A stretch of 64,000 bases of DNA from Bacteroidota bacterium (GCA_027491355.1 JAIXWI010000029.1:1-64000), one strand, 5' to 3'. Counted from the first letter of the stretch, positions 29,152 through 39,755 are shown. Program-made: numbers and translations. Notes: generated from the letters alone by a model not told the origin.

Positions 29152-30494
29152 TTCTTATCTGCTGCTGAAGTTTCTGTTGAATAATTTTGAGACTTATTAC
29201 TCATTTCTCCATTGTATTCGGGAGGAAACCCATTGAATTGTCTCCACAATTCGTACCATACCCTTACACTGTTTAACATAGCCCAAGCATACACTCCACC
29301 TCCAGACCTAATGGCTTCTGGCCATGGCATATCGGTAGAATCAGGTATCACTAATACCCTGAACATACCGTTCGAAGAATTTACTTTGTCTACGGCTTTA
29401 ACTTCTCCACCAAATGTACCAACACCTATATTCGGCCACCCAGAAAAAACCAAAGCAGGCCACCCATCAAATTGAACCCTAACCTTCACACCAGGGTGTA
29501 TCAAAGGTAAATCCATAGGCCTGATAAATATTTCAACAGCCATTTTTGCATTCGATGGCATAATGGTTAACAAAGCCTCTCCTTCTTTTATATTCTCACC
29601 AATACCTGAGCGCATGGCTTTAACAATAAAACCATCTTGTGGTGCGCGAATAACATAGAAGCCAGCCCTCATTTCGAGGTTTGACATTTCTATTTTCATT
29701 TTCGAAATTTCTGCTTGAGATTCAAAAATCTCTCCTGCTGTTTCGTTAACTGTTGACTCAGCTTTTGAAATTTTATCTAAATAATCTGCTTGTACTGAAT
29801 TCAATTCTATTTCAGAGTTGATGAGTTCATTCTGTGTTGAATTGAATTTATTTTCAGCCTCAATTAACTTGGCATTTGCTTCTTGAGTTTTGCCATTTCT
29901 ATTCTGCAATTCGGTCAGTGAAGCTAACCCTTTATTGTACAAAGATTCTAACCTTTTGTACTGATCTTGAATAAGTTTTTGATTAATTTTAGCAGCCTCT
30001 AATGCAGCTTTGTCAGCCTCAACTTTGAAACGCATTTGTTTGACTTTGTTTTTGGTTTGTTCAAGTTTAAACTTCAAACCTTTTCTTAAAGCGTTCACCT
30101 GAGCTTGTCCTGCTTGGATTTTATCCATTTTTGCCTTTACTGCATCTTCTTTGTTTAAGATTTGTGATGAGGTCCTTGCTAAAATTTGAGGGTCAAAGAA
30201 TTTTTCTTTTACTTCACTAATTACGGCTAATGTATCTCCTTTTTTAACAAATTGACCTTCCTGAACTAACCATTTTTCAATTCTTCCACCAATTACACTT
30301 GGAACAATTTGGGGTCTATCTTGAGGGCGATAAGGAATTAACTTCCCATTTCCTTGAACATTTTGTTGCCAAGGCAAAAACAAAACCAACAAAAGACACC
30401 CTACAATTCCAAAAAGATAATTGCGAATAATTGTATATTTCTTTGGGGTCAATACCAATTTCAAAGAGTGAAAAGTATTGTCTGAATCGTTCAT
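29148..30494 (-). CDS. HlyD family membrane fusion protein
   Basis: Single N-terminal TM, lipoyl/barrel regions (GKLIPYRPQDRPQIVPSVIGGRIEKWLVQEGQFVKKGDTLAVI), long coiled coil, C-terminal IRAPQDGFIVKAM. Confidence 0.93.
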   Translation of the reverse strand: MNDSDNTFHSLKLVLTPKKYTIIRNYLFGIVGCLLLVLFLPWQQNVQGNGKLIPYRPQDRPQIVPSVIGGRIEKWLVQEGQFVKKGDTLAVISEVKEKFFDPQILARTSSQILNKEDAVKAKMDKIQAGQAQVNALRKGLKFKLEQTKNKVKQMRFKVEADKAALEAAKINQKLIQDQYKRLESLYNKGLASLTELQNRNGKTQEANAKLIEAENKFNSTQNELINSEIELNSVQADYLDKISKAESTVNETAGEIFESQAEISKMKIEMSNLEMRAGFYVIRAPQDGFIVKAMRSGIGENIKEGEALLTIMPSNAKMAVEIFIRPMDLPLIHPGVKVRVQFDGWPALVFSGWPNIGVGTFGGEVKAVDKVNSSNGMFRVLVIPDSTDMPWPEAIRSGGGVYAWAMLNSVRVWYELWRQFNGFPPEYNGEMSNKSQNYSTETSAADKK

Positions 30495-30503
30495 ATAAAT
30501 AGC

Positions 30504-32732
30504 TTATTGATTGATAAAAAAATTCAACGCTGATTTAGCTTGTAAATCCTCAAAACTTCCTTGATCTTGTAGTTTACCATCCTGAATTACATAAATGTAA
30601 TCTGAACGTTCTAACAATTCTACTTGACTAGTAATCATCACAACAGCTATGTCTGGTTGATTAAAAATTGCATCCAAAATTTTAGCTTTATCTTTACGTT
30701 GTACCTGATAAAAAAAATCATCCAATAAAATCAGTTTGGGTTTGCTAACATAAGCTCTTGCCAGTAAAATTTTCTTGGCTATGTTTGAAGGAAGGTTCGC
30801 GGCTGTAGGTGCTATTTTAGTTTTCAATCCGTCCTGTAAATTCATAACAAATTGATTTAAATCAGCCCATTCACAAGCTTCAATTATTTGTTTAAAAGTA
30901 ACAAAATGATTGCCCATACTGATATTCTCTTCAATGGTGCCTTCAAAAAGTTCATTTGTATTTCCTACATCGGCTATTAATTTCCTGTAAGAAGACAAGT
31001 TTAACTCACGAATAGAAACGCCATTTACTGAAATGGTACCAGAATAAGATTCATAATTGCCTGCAATCAACTTTAGTAAAGTAGTTTTGCCACTGTCATT
31101 GTAACCACAAATTGATATTTTTTGCCCCTGATGGATTGTTAAGTTTAAATCTTCGATACTTTTTTCTTTGGCAAGTGGATAGGTAAAATTAACATCGTGT
31201 AACTTGAGACTGAATTTATTCGTAAAATCAATTTCTTCAATGGCACGACCTTGATTACTTTCAAGAGGCAAATCAGAAACAGCCGAAACTTTATCGATGG
31301 CAGTTAATAAATCATAGACACTTGAAATATTACTAATGATTTTTTCTACAGAATTGATTACAAGTAATATGATAATTTCAGAGGCAACAAACTGACCCAA
31401 GTTGATTTTCTTTTGAAAAACCAACATGCCTCCCAAAATGAGTAAACCAGCAGTGATTAACGTTTTAAAAGCTACAATTGCTGTAAATTGTTTTACTAAA
31501 ACTTTAAAATGTTGCTTTCTGTAATACAAATATTTATTGAGTAAGTGATCTGTTTTTTCGACACTGTATCCGGTGTACGCAGACAATTTAAATGCTTGCA
31601 CTGCTCTGCCCATTTCTTCTAACCAGAATGCCAATTTGTATTTATACTTAGATTCGTTAATGCTAGATTCTAAACCAGCTTTGCCCGTAAATAAGAAAAC
31701 AATTACAACTACACCTATAACTGCAATGCCAAACAAAATGAAAGAGGGGTGATAAAAAGACAGTAACAATAGCCCAAAAAATATCTGAATCAGTGCTGAG
31801 GTAAATTCAATCAAAATTTTGGGCAAGGATTTTTGAACATTCAAAATATCAAAAAAACGATTGACCAATTCAGGAGTGTAAAATTGAGTCAATGCCTCTG
31901 ACCTGATTCTTGGTATTCTGTAAGAAAAATCGAATGCTGTTTTGGCAAATATGCGCTGTTGTAATATTTCAACCAAGGCCAATTGTTGAACTTGTAACCA
32001 CCCTGATAACATGGTAGCAACTATCACTAAAAATATCAATACCATTACGGATTCCAGTAAAAGTCCACCCGACATCAAACCTATGATTGCTTGAATGCCT
32101 AATGGAATTGTTAAAGTGATCAACGACACTAGAATTGCAAAAAAGTAGATCAAATAAATGTCTTTTTTTTCTGCTTTGATAAGGTCAAGAAAGCGTTTTA
32201 TAGGTGAGGTTCTGTTCTTTTTTGCTGCTATTGGCATAGTAAATCCGGTCATGAAAACAATGGCATCAGCTGAAGTAGCATTGAAATCATTTTGTATTGC
32301 TATTTCTGAGTCAATGCCATGTAATTTCTCAAAATCTTTGTATTGCTTGATTTGTTTGAACAGCTGGCTGGCATCTAGCGCTTGAGCTGGTAAAGCTTTT
32401 CCGTTGTCGTATGCTGTAACTTCAAAAGAATTTGCGTTTAAACCACAAACAACCATTGGCTCCAAAACATCTGTATTTGCTTTGAATACAATGACTGGTG
32501 ATTTTAGCTCTGTCAAAAAAACTTTAAACTGATTTTGTTCGAGACAATTAACAGTTATGTGCATATTGATTTTGTCTGCAACAAACTTAGACTGCGAAAC
32601 AAAATCTGCCAGTGACGTAATGGATTGCTCAGTTGAAAATTTAGAATCTTTAATTAGTTCATTGTAATCATCATGTTCTGATGAGTTTTGTTTTAGCTTA
32701 ATTAAAGCACTTATGATAGATTTTTTTACCAT
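30504..32732 (-). CDS. ABC transporter (type I secretion-like) with degenerate ATPase motifs
   Basis: ABC TM domain plus NBD: ICGYNDSGKTTLLKLIAG, LFEGTIEENISMG, LPSNIAKKILLARAYVSKPKLILLDDFF. Confidence 0.9.
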   Translation of the reverse strand: MVKKSIISALIKLKQNSSEHDDYNELIKDSKFSTEQSITSLADFVSQSKFVADKINMHITVNCLEQNQFKVFLTELKSPVIVFKANTDVLEPMVVCGLNANSFEVTAYDNGKALPAQALDASQLFKQIKQYKDFEKLHGIDSEIAIQNDFNATSADAIVFMTGFTMPIAAKKNRTSPIKRFLDLIKAEKKDIYLIYFFAILVSLITLTIPLGIQAIIGLMSGGLLLESVMVLIFLVIVATMLSGWLQVQQLALVEILQQRIFAKTAFDFSYRIPRIRSEALTQFYTPELVNRFFDILNVQKSLPKILIEFTSALIQIFFGLLLLSFYHPSFILFGIAVIGVVVIVFLFTGKAGLESSINESKYKYKLAFWLEEMGRAVQAFKLSAYTGYSVEKTDHLLNKYLYYRKQHFKVLVKQFTAIVAFKTLITAGLLILGGMLVFQKKINLGQFVASEIIILLVINSVEKIISNISSVYDLLTAIDKVSAVSDLPLESNQGRAIEEIDFTNKFSLKLHDVNFTYPLAKEKSIEDLNLTIHQGQKISICGYNDSGKTTLLKLIAGNYESYSGTISVNGVSIRELNLSSYRKLIADVGNTNELFEGTIEENISMGNHFVTFKQIIEACEWADLNQFVMNLQDGLKTKIAPTAANLPSNIAKKILLARAYVSKPKLILLDDFFYQVQRKDKAKILDAIFNQPDIAVVMITSQVELLERSDYIYVIQDGKLQDQGSFEDLQAKSALNFFINQ

Positions 32733-32859
32733 TTTTTTGTAAACAGCATTTGATAAATTTTGTTTAAATCAGTACGAATTTATACTAAATAAATTACTGA
32801 TTGATATCATTTTTTGACAATTATAAAAAATAGAATTTTGTGCATTCTAAGTGAATCAC

Positions 32860-32890
32860 TTGGGAAAGGCAATTGGATTGTTTATTTTTG
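32860..32890 (+). promoter_or_regulatory. Putative Bacteroidota-type promoter for pckA
   Basis: TTG (32860-32862) - 20 nt - TATTTTTG (32883-32890), 26 nt before the ATG. Confidence 0.45.
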
Positions 32891-32916
32891 CATACACATT
32901 AACTAAATAACTGATA

Positions 32917-34512
32917 ATGAATACAAAAGAAATCTTAGACTTGGTAATGAGTCGGGCTTCCAAAGCACATGTGAACCTAAATCCTGCAGAATTGGTTCGT
33001 CATGCAATTTTAAATGGTGAAGGTGTCCTCAACGATACTGGTGCTTTAATGGCAGATACCGGTGAATTTACAGGAAGATCGCCTAAAGATAAATTTTGTG
33101 TAGTTGACGAAAAAACCGCCGACACTGTTTGGTGGGGAGATGTCAACCAAAAATTTGACAGCAATAAATTTGAAGCGTTGTTGAACAAAGTTTTGAACCA
33201 TTATGCAGGCAAACAAATTTATGTGAGAGATGCATATGCATGTGCAGATGAACGTTACAAGTTAAACATCCGTGTAATCAACGAAACTGCTTACCATAAT
33301 TTATTTTGTTACAACTTATTCTTAAGACCAACTGCTGAGGAGCTTCCAACGTTCAGCCCAGAATGGTTAATCATCAATGCGCCTTCATTCAAAGCGGTTG
33401 CAGCAGAAGATGGAACCCGTCAGCATAACTTTTCAATCATTGATTTCAGCCGTAAAATAATTTTAGTTGGTGGCAGTGGTTATACTGGTGAAATGAAAAA
33501 AGGTATCTTCACGGTTTTGAACTACATTTTACCGCAAGAAAAAGGGGTATTGAGCATGCACTGTTCTGCCAACATTGGTAAAAATGGCGACACAGCTGTT
33601 TTCTTTGGCTTATCAGGTACCGGAAAAACAACGCTTTCAGCTGATCCAGAAAGAAAATTAATTGGAGATGACGAACATGGTTGGGCAAATGACAGTGTTT
33701 TTAATTTTGAAGGGGGTTGCTATGCCAAATGCGTAGACTTAACAGCAGAAAAAGAACCACAAATTTACAATGCCATTAAATTTGGTGCCTTGTTAGAAAA
33801 CACACGTTTTATTCCAGGAACCGCAACTGTAGATTACAGCAATATCAGTGTTACAGAAAATACACGTGTAGCTTATCCAATTCACCACATTGACAATATT
33901 GCACAACCATCTTTAGGCAAAGCACCAGAAAATATTTTCTTTTTAACTGCAGATGCTTTTGGTGTTTTACCTCCAATTTCAAAATTGAATGCTGGTCAGG
34001 CAATGTATAGTTTTATCAGTGGATACACTGCTAAGGTTGCAGGAACTGAAGCAGGGGTGACCGAACCACAAGCTACATTCAGTGCTTGTTTTGGAAAAGC
34101 ATTTTTACCTTTACATCCAGGAAAATATGCTGAAATGCTCGGCAATAAATTAAAAGAAAATCCAAATATCAATGTATGGCTCATCAATACTGGATGGTCA
34201 GGTGGCCCTTATGGTATTGGTTCAAGAATGAAATTGGCATACACAAGAGCTATGATTACCGCAGCATTAAACGGAGAGCTAAACAATGTTAACTTTGAAA
34301 CGCATCCAGTTTTTGGTTATGCCATGCCTAGCACTTGTCCTAATGTACCTTCAGAATTGTTGAACCCAAGAAAAACTTGGTCAGACGCCACAGCATATGA
34401 CAACCAAGCAAATAAACTTGCTAATATGTTTGTAAAAAACTTTGAGCAATTTGCAAGTGGTGTTTCTGAAGAGATTTTGAATGCAGCACCTAAAGCAGTT
34501 CAACACTCTTAA
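32917..34512 (+). CDS. pckA: Phosphoenolpyruvate carboxykinase (ATP)
   Basis: TGRSPKDKFCV, MHCSANIGKNGDTAVFFGLSGTGKTTLSADP, IGDDEHGW. Confidence 0.99.
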   Translation: MNTKEILDLVMSRASKAHVNLNPAELVRHAILNGEGVLNDTGALMADTGEFTGRSPKDKFCVVDEKTADTVWWGDVNQKFDSNKFEALLNKVLNHYAGKQIYVRDAYACADERYKLNIRVINETAYHNLFCYNLFLRPTAEELPTFSPEWLIINAPSFKAVAAEDGTRQHNFSIIDFSRKIILVGGSGYTGEMKKGIFTVLNYILPQEKGVLSMHCSANIGKNGDTAVFFGLSGTGKTTLSADPERKLIGDDEHGWANDSVFNFEGGCYAKCVDLTAEKEPQIYNAIKFGALLENTRFIPGTATVDYSNISVTENTRVAYPIHHIDNIAQPSLGKAPENIFFLTADAFGVLPPISKLNAGQAMYSFISGYTAKVAGTEAGVTEPQATFSACFGKAFLPLHPGKYAEMLGNKLKENPNINVWLINTGWSGGPYGIGSRMKLAYTRAMITAALNGELNNVNFETHPVFGYAMPSTCPNVPSELLNPRKTWSDATAYDNQANKLANMFVKNFEQFASGVSEEILNAAPKAVQHS

Positions 34513-34531
34513 TTTTAATTTTAGATAGTGA

Positions 34532-34558
34532 AGCGGCAGCCAAGGCTGCCGCTTTTTT
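34532..34558 (+). terminator. Intrinsic terminator after pckA
   Basis: AGCGGCAGCC-AA-GGCTGCCGCTTTTTT. Confidence 0.85.
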
Positions 34559-34569
34559 ATTGCATTGAC

Positions 34570-35298
34570 ATGGGCAAATTACTTTTTTTTCATCCTGATT
34601 TAGCTGCTGAATCATTTGCTTTGAGTGAAGAAGAATCAAAACACTTAACCCGCGTTTTGAGAAAAAAAGCAGGTGATCGCGTTCAATTTATAAATGGTGA
34701 AGGAATAGAGGCAATAGGTGTTATTTTGGAAGACCATGCCAAGCATGTTCACATTCAAATACTAGAAAGAATTACACATCCAAATCCTAGAAACTATCGT
34801 TTTCATTTGGCAATTGCCCCAACCAAAAACATAGAACGCATAGAATGGATGCTCGAGAAATGTGCTGAAATAGGTATAGATGAAATCAGTTTTTTAAGCT
34901 GCTCAAATAGTGAAAGAACAGTACTAAAACAGGAACGATTTACGAAAATTTTGATTTCAGCACTCAAACAAAGTAAACAATTTCATTTGCCAAAAATCAA
35001 TGCCCAAATTACTTTTAAAACATTTATGAACCAGGTAAAGCACCCTGAACCAATTAAATGGTTGGCATGGTGCGAAACAAATGAGGATCAAACAATCAAA
35101 CACAAATTGGCGGCACTCAATTCTGACCAATTCCAAGAAATATTGCTATTGGTAGGCCCTGAAGGAGATTTTACTACTGAAGAAGTTGAAATGGCAAAAA
35201 GCAATCAATTTGAAACAGTATCTTTGGGAAAAAATATTTTAAGAACAGAAACAGCAGGGCTATATGTATGTTCTGTATTGGCAAATCACTTCCAATGA
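34570..35298 (+). CDS. rsmE: 16S rRNA (uracil(1498)-N(3))-methyltransferase
   Basis: ALSEEESKHLTRVLRKKAGDRVQFINGEG, LLVGPEGDFTTEEVE, SLGKNILRTETAGLY. Confidence 0.96.
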   Translation: MGKLLFFHPDLAAESFALSEEESKHLTRVLRKKAGDRVQFINGEGIEAIGVILEDHAKHVHIQILERITHPNPRNYRFHLAIAPTKNIERIEWMLEKCAEIGIDEISFLSCSNSERTVLKQERFTKILISALKQSKQFHLPKINAQITFKTFMNQVKHPEPIKWLAWCETNEDQTIKHKLAALNSDQFQEILLLVGPEGDFTTEEVEMAKSNQFETVSLGKNILRTETAGLYVCSVLANHFQ

Positions 35299-35954
35299 AT
35301 AAAAAAACAAGCTGCATAGTTCTATTTATTAGTTTGAGCATGGCTTTATGTGCACAAAACAATAGTTTACAGATAGCCCGATTAAAATACAATGGTGGTG
35401 GAGACTGGTATGCAAATAAAACTGCATTGCCTAACCTGATTCAATTTTGTAAACAACAACTTAAAGTAAGCCTTGCTAACGAAGAAGCCATTGTTGAAGT
35501 TGGTAGTCCAGATTTATTTCATTACCCTTTGATTCACTTAACCGGACATGGCAACATCGTTTTCAGCAAAGAAGAAGCACTGAACTTAAGAAATTATTTA
35601 ATTGCAGGAGGTTTTCTGCATGCAGATGACAATTATGGTTTAAACACCTTTTTCAGACGAGAAATGAAAAAGGTATTTCCGGAATTAGATTGGGTAGAAC
35701 TCCCTTATAACCACCCAATATATCACCAACACTTTGAATTCAAGAATGGCCTACCCAAAGTACATGAGCATGATGGCAAACCAGCTCAAGGCTTTGGTTT
35801 ATTTTGGAACGGCCGATTGATTTGTTTTTATACCTATGAATGCGACTTAGGAAATGGATGGGAGGATGCTGATGTTTACAACGACCCAGAACCCATTAGA
35901 GTTAAAGCACTTCAAATGGGTACAAATATCATTGAATATGTTTTTACTAATTAA
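35295..35954 (+). CDS. DUF4159 domain-containing protein
   Basis: IARLKYNGGGDWYANKTALPNLIQFCKQQL...AGGFLHADDNYGLN...; signal peptide; overlaps rsmE stop by 4 bp. Confidence 0.85.
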   Translation: MNKKTSCIVLFISLSMALCAQNNSLQIARLKYNGGGDWYANKTALPNLIQFCKQQLKVSLANEEAIVEVGSPDLFHYPLIHLTGHGNIVFSKEEALNLRNYLIAGGFLHADDNYGLNTFFRREMKKVFPELDWVELPYNHPIYHQHFEFKNGLPKVHEHDGKPAQGFGLFWNGRLICFYTYECDLGNGWEDADVYNDPEPIRVKALQMGTNIIEYVFTN

Positions 35955-37340
35955 TTAGCCCAGAGCTTTGATTTCACTGACCAATTGAGTCAATGCTTTT
36001 TTTGCATCACCAAAAAGCATACTGGTTTTAGGGTGGTAAAACAATTCGTTTTCAATACCTGCATAACCGGCCTTCATACTTCTTTTATTGACAATAACAT
36101 GTTGTGCTGCTTCTACATCCAAAATAGGCATGCCATAAATTGGGGAGCTTGGGTCGGTTTTAGCTGCAGGATTAACCACATCGTTTGCACCAACTACGAG
36201 TACAACATCTGTTGTAGTAAATTCAGGGTTAATTTCTTCCATTTCAACCAATTTATCATATGACACATTGCTCTCCGCCAAGAGTACATTCATATGACCG
36301 GGCATTCTTCCTGCTACAGGGTGAATGGCATATTTAACCTCAATGCCCTCTGACTCTAATAACAATTCCAGTTCATGAACTACATGCTGGGCTTGGGCTA
36401 CCGCCAATCCGTAACCTGGAACAATGACTACTTTTTTGGCATATTTCATTAAAATAGCCGCATCGCTTGATGTTAACTCTTTGATATTTCCTTGTATTGA
36501 TGATGTTCCAGTTGAAGCTGTTCCAGATCCAAAATTCCCAATCAATACATTCAACAATGACCTATTCATTGCGTTGCACATTACAATTGTTAACAAGGTT
36601 CCTGCAGACCCCACTAAAATACCTCCAACCAACATCACTTTGTTGTCATATAAAAAACCTCCGCAAGCAGCAGCTACACCCGTAAATGAGTTGAGCAATG
36701 AAATGACTACTGGCATATCTGCACCCCCAATTGGGAAAACAAACAAGACACCATACAACAATGACAAAACCAATAAAACATAAAATGATTGTGTCAAACT
36801 TGATGGATCTAATAAGCATACATCATATGCAAAATAGACTATTACCAGCAACAATAAGATACTGATGTATTGCTGAAATTTTAAATTGAGGTCTCTGATT
36901 TTACCACTAAGTTTTCCCCATGCAACTATACTTCCAGAGAAAGAGATTGAACCAATGATTAAGCCAGCTAAAATAATAAGAGGCGATTTTTCACCGATAT
37001 GCTGAAACTCGATGAGAGAAATCAACATTGCACATGCACCTCCCATGCCATTGAATAAACTTACCATCTCGGGCATGGCAGTCATTTGTACTTTTTTTGC
37101 AGCAACAAAGCCTAACAAAGTTCCAATGCCCAATGCTAAAAAAATATAAGGTAAATTTTTAAGGTGATTCCCCTGTTCTGTTTGGTATAAAAACATTGTT
37201 CCAAAAATGGCTAATGTCATTCCAAATGCTGCCAACAAATTACCTTTACGAGCGGTGGATGGGTGTCCTAAAAACTTCAATCCACCTATGAATGTCACAG
37301 AGGCAATTAAATAGATTATTTCAAGTATGTACTTTTGCAT
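35955..37340 (-). CDS. pntB: NAD(P) transhydrogenase subunit beta
   Basis: GGADMPVVISLLNSFTGVAAACGGFLYDN, IVPGYGLAVAQAQHVVHEL, HPVAGRMPGHMNVLLAE, GANDVVNPAAK. Confidence 0.98.
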   Translation of the reverse strand: MQKYILEIIYLIASVTFIGGLKFLGHPSTARKGNLLAAFGMTLAIFGTMFLYQTEQGNHLKNLPYIFLALGIGTLLGFVAAKKVQMTAMPEMVSLFNGMGGACAMLISLIEFQHIGEKSPLIILAGLIIGSISFSGSIVAWGKLSGKIRDLNLKFQQYISILLLLVIVYFAYDVCLLDPSSLTQSFYVLLVLSLLYGVLFVFPIGGADMPVVISLLNSFTGVAAACGGFLYDNKVMLVGGILVGSAGTLLTIVMCNAMNRSLLNVLIGNFGSGTASTGTSSIQGNIKELTSSDAAILMKYAKKVVIVPGYGLAVAQAQHVVHELELLLESEGIEVKYAIHPVAGRMPGHMNVLLAESNVSYDKLVEMEEINPEFTTTDVVLVVGANDVVNPAAKTDPSSPIYGMPILDVEAAQHVIVNKRSMKAGYAGIENELFYHPKTSMLFGDAKKALTQLVSEIKALG

Positions 37341-37352
37341 AACTACTGGCTT

Positions 37353-37646
37353 TTATGATTTTTTCTTTTTGAACATTTCGAGCATTCTGTCTGTCACAAC
37401 AAAACCACCTACAACATTGAGTGTGCCTAATATGACAGCAATAAAGCCGATTGTTTGATAAAAAAATGATTCTGATTCACCCATTACAATGATTGAACCA
37501 ATAATTACAACGCCATGTATGGCATTGGCTCCACTCATGAGAGGTGTATGCAAAACACTAGGCACATGCCCAATAATTTCTATTCCTACAAATACCATCA
37601 AAATAATGAGGTAAATTAGTTCCATGTGTTGATTGATAAATTCCAT
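37353..37646 (-). CDS. NAD(P) transhydrogenase subunit alpha part 2 (membrane segment)
   Basis: IGHVPSVLHTPLMSGANAIHGVVIIGS, between alpha-1 and beta genes. Confidence 0.95.
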   Translation of the reverse strand: MEFINQHMELIYLIILMVFVGIEIIGHVPSVLHTPLMSGANAIHGVVIIGSIIVMGESESFFYQTIGFIAVILGTLNVVGGFVVTDRMLEMFKKKKS

Positions 37647-37649
37647 CTT

Positions 37650-38753
37650 TTAAACTTTTAATTTTTTACCTTCATGGGTGATTAATGTACCTGCTGTGAT
37701 TTCCTCATTTAAGTCAAAGTGGAAACGATTGACATCCGACAAATACAACAATAAATTCTGAATATTTTTAGCGTACAATTCACTTGCATTTTGAGGCAAT
37801 TGTGCCGGTAAATTGCTTAAACCCACTATTGAAACACCATTGGCATTAACAATTTTATCAAGTTCACTCAACTCACAATTTCCACCTTGCTCTACAGCCA
37901 TATCAACTATCACTGAACCTAGTTTCATGTGTTGAACTTGTTCTGCTGTAATTAAAACTGGTGCCTTTTTACCCATCACTAAGGCTGTTGTAATAACCAA
38001 ATCGGTCTGAAACAAGCTTTTATTGACAGCTTCTTTTTGCTTCTGTAAATAATCTGTTGATACTTCTTTGGCATAACCACCTTCAACTTTAGCCATTTCG
38101 GCTCCTTTTACTTCAATGAATTTACCTCCCAATGATTCAACTTGCTCTTTAGTTTCTGGTCGCACATCTGTACATTCTACAATTGCACCCAATCTTTTAG
38201 CAGTTGCAATAGCCTGAAGCCCTGCAACACCTGCACCATAAATTAAAACTTTTGCTGGAGTTACAGTACCCGCCGCAGTCATCAATAAAGGAAATATTTT
38301 ACCCAGATAATTAGCACCTGTTATGACAGCTTTGTATCCTGCTAAGTTAGCTTGAGAGCTTAAAGCATCCATATTCTGAGCTTTAGAAATTCTTGGTATA
38401 GCGTCCATACTGAATGCCGAAATCTGTTTACCAACAAGCATTTCTATCAAATCAGGATTGTTATTGGCATACAAAAATGAAATCAAAACTGTTTTTGGTG
38501 ACAACAGATTGACAACAGATGTATCAGGTGGATTAACCAGTAACAACACCTCTGCATTTTGAAGTAGCTGAGTTTGACTGCCCATACTACAGCCAGCTGC
38601 TTGGTATAATTCGTCGCTGAAATTTGACGCATAACCTGCACCTGACTCTATAAAAACTTGGTGACCATATTTTATAAGTTGGGAACAAACTTGAGGTGTT
38701 AGAGCAACCCTGTTTTCACCAGGTCTACTTTCTTTGATGACTGTTAGTTTCAC
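37650..38753 (-). CDS. pntA: NAD(P) transhydrogenase subunit alpha part 1
   Basis: VIKESRPGENRVALTPQ, LIYGAGVAGLQAIATAKRLGAIVECTDVRPETKEQVESLGG, VDMAVEQGGNCE. Likely GTG start at 38753. Confidence 0.95.
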   Translation of the reverse strand: MKLTVIKESRPGENRVALTPQVCSQLIKYGHQVFIESGAGYASNFSDELYQAAGCSMGSQTQLLQNAEVLLLVNPPDTSVVNLLSPKTVLISFLYANNNPDLIEMLVGKQISAFSMDAIPRISKAQNMDALSSQANLAGYKAVITGANYLGKIFPLLMTAAGTVTPAKVLIYGAGVAGLQAIATAKRLGAIVECTDVRPETKEQVESLGGKFIEVKGAEMAKVEGGYAKEVSTDYLQKQKEAVNKSLFQTDLVITTALVMGKKAPVLITAEQVQHMKLGSVIVDMAVEQGGNCELSELDKIVNANGVSIVGLSNLPAQLPQNASELYAKNIQNLLLYLSDVNRFHFDLNEEITAGTLITHEGKKLKV

Positions 38754-38852
38754 AATGTGATTATTAGCGTGAGAAACTTTAAAATTGTATTCAAGTTTAA
38801 ATAAAAAATTTGACAATGACACCATAGATAGTATGCATAAAAAGTCTGTTAC

Positions 38853-39755
38853 ATGTTAAAAATAGCCTGGTCTTCTTGTTTCAATCACCCATTAAACGAA
38901 GGACATCGATTCCCAATGGAAAAGTATGACCTCATTAAGGAACAACTGGTTTACGAAGCAATTGTAAGCGATTTGAACTTTTTTGAACCAACTATCATTT
39001 GCAGGAATGACATTGAATTGTGTCACAACAAGGATTACGTAGACAAACTAATTGGAATGAACTTATCCAAAGCAGAGATTAGAAGAGTAGGATTTCCATT
39101 AGAGCCCTCATTGGTTCAAAGAGAATTTAAAATCATGCAAGGCACCATTGAATGCTGTGATTATGCTTTACAATATGGCGCGGCAATGAATATTGCTGGA
39201 GGCACTCACCATGCTTTTGCAGACAAAGGAGAAGGTTTTTGCTTACTAAACGACTTTGCCATTGCTGCACATGTGTTACTAAAACTTAAAAAAGCCAGTA
39301 GCATTTTAATCATTGATTTAGACGTTCACCAAGGAAATGGAACTGCCTCAATTTTTAAAAACAATGACTCCGTATTTACATTTAGCATGCATGGAAAAAA
39401 CAATTTCCCTTTCAAAAAAGAAATCTCAAATATGGACATTGAATTGAATGATGGCATTACTGATGTTGAATACCTAGAAAAATTAGCTGTAGGTTTGGAG
39501 CATATTTCAATGCATCAATCTTTTGATTTTGCATTTTATCAATCTGGGGTTGACATTTTAAAAACCGACAAACTTGGGAAATTAGCAATTAGCCAAGATG
39601 CCTGTAAATCAAGAGATCAAATGGTTTATGAGTTTTGTAAATCAAAAAAAATCCCTGTAGTAACAGCAATGGGGGGCGGCTATTCAACTAAAATTACTGA
39701 TATTGTAAATGCACATTGCAACACCTTCAAAGCTGCAATTGCTACTTTTTTTTAA
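38853..39755 (+). CDS. Histone deacetylase-fold (HDAC superfamily) protein, catalytic residues intact
   Basis: GGTHHAFADKGEGFCLLNDFAIAA, ILIIDLDVHQGNGTASIF, FYQSGVDILKTDKLGKL, TAMGGGYS. Confidence 0.93.
   Translation: MLKIAWSSCFNHPLNEGHRFPMEKYDLIKEQLVYEAIVSDLNFFEPTIICRNDIELCHNKDYVDKLIGMNLSKAEIRRVGFPLEPSLVQREFKIMQGTIECCDYALQYGAAMNIAGGTHHAFADKGEGFCLLNDFAIAAHVLLKLKKASSILIIDLDVHQGNGTASIFKNNDSVFTFSMHGKNNFPFKKEISNMDIELNDGITDVEYLEKLAVGLEHISMHQSFDFAFYQSGVDILKTDKLGKLAISQDACKSRDQMVYEFCKSKKIPVVTAMGGGYSTKITDIVNAHCNTFKAAIATFF

Noticed and set aside
36424-36783. 119-aa plus-strand ORF inside pntB
   Set aside because: Antisense to a well-supported transhydrogenase CDS with no motif support.
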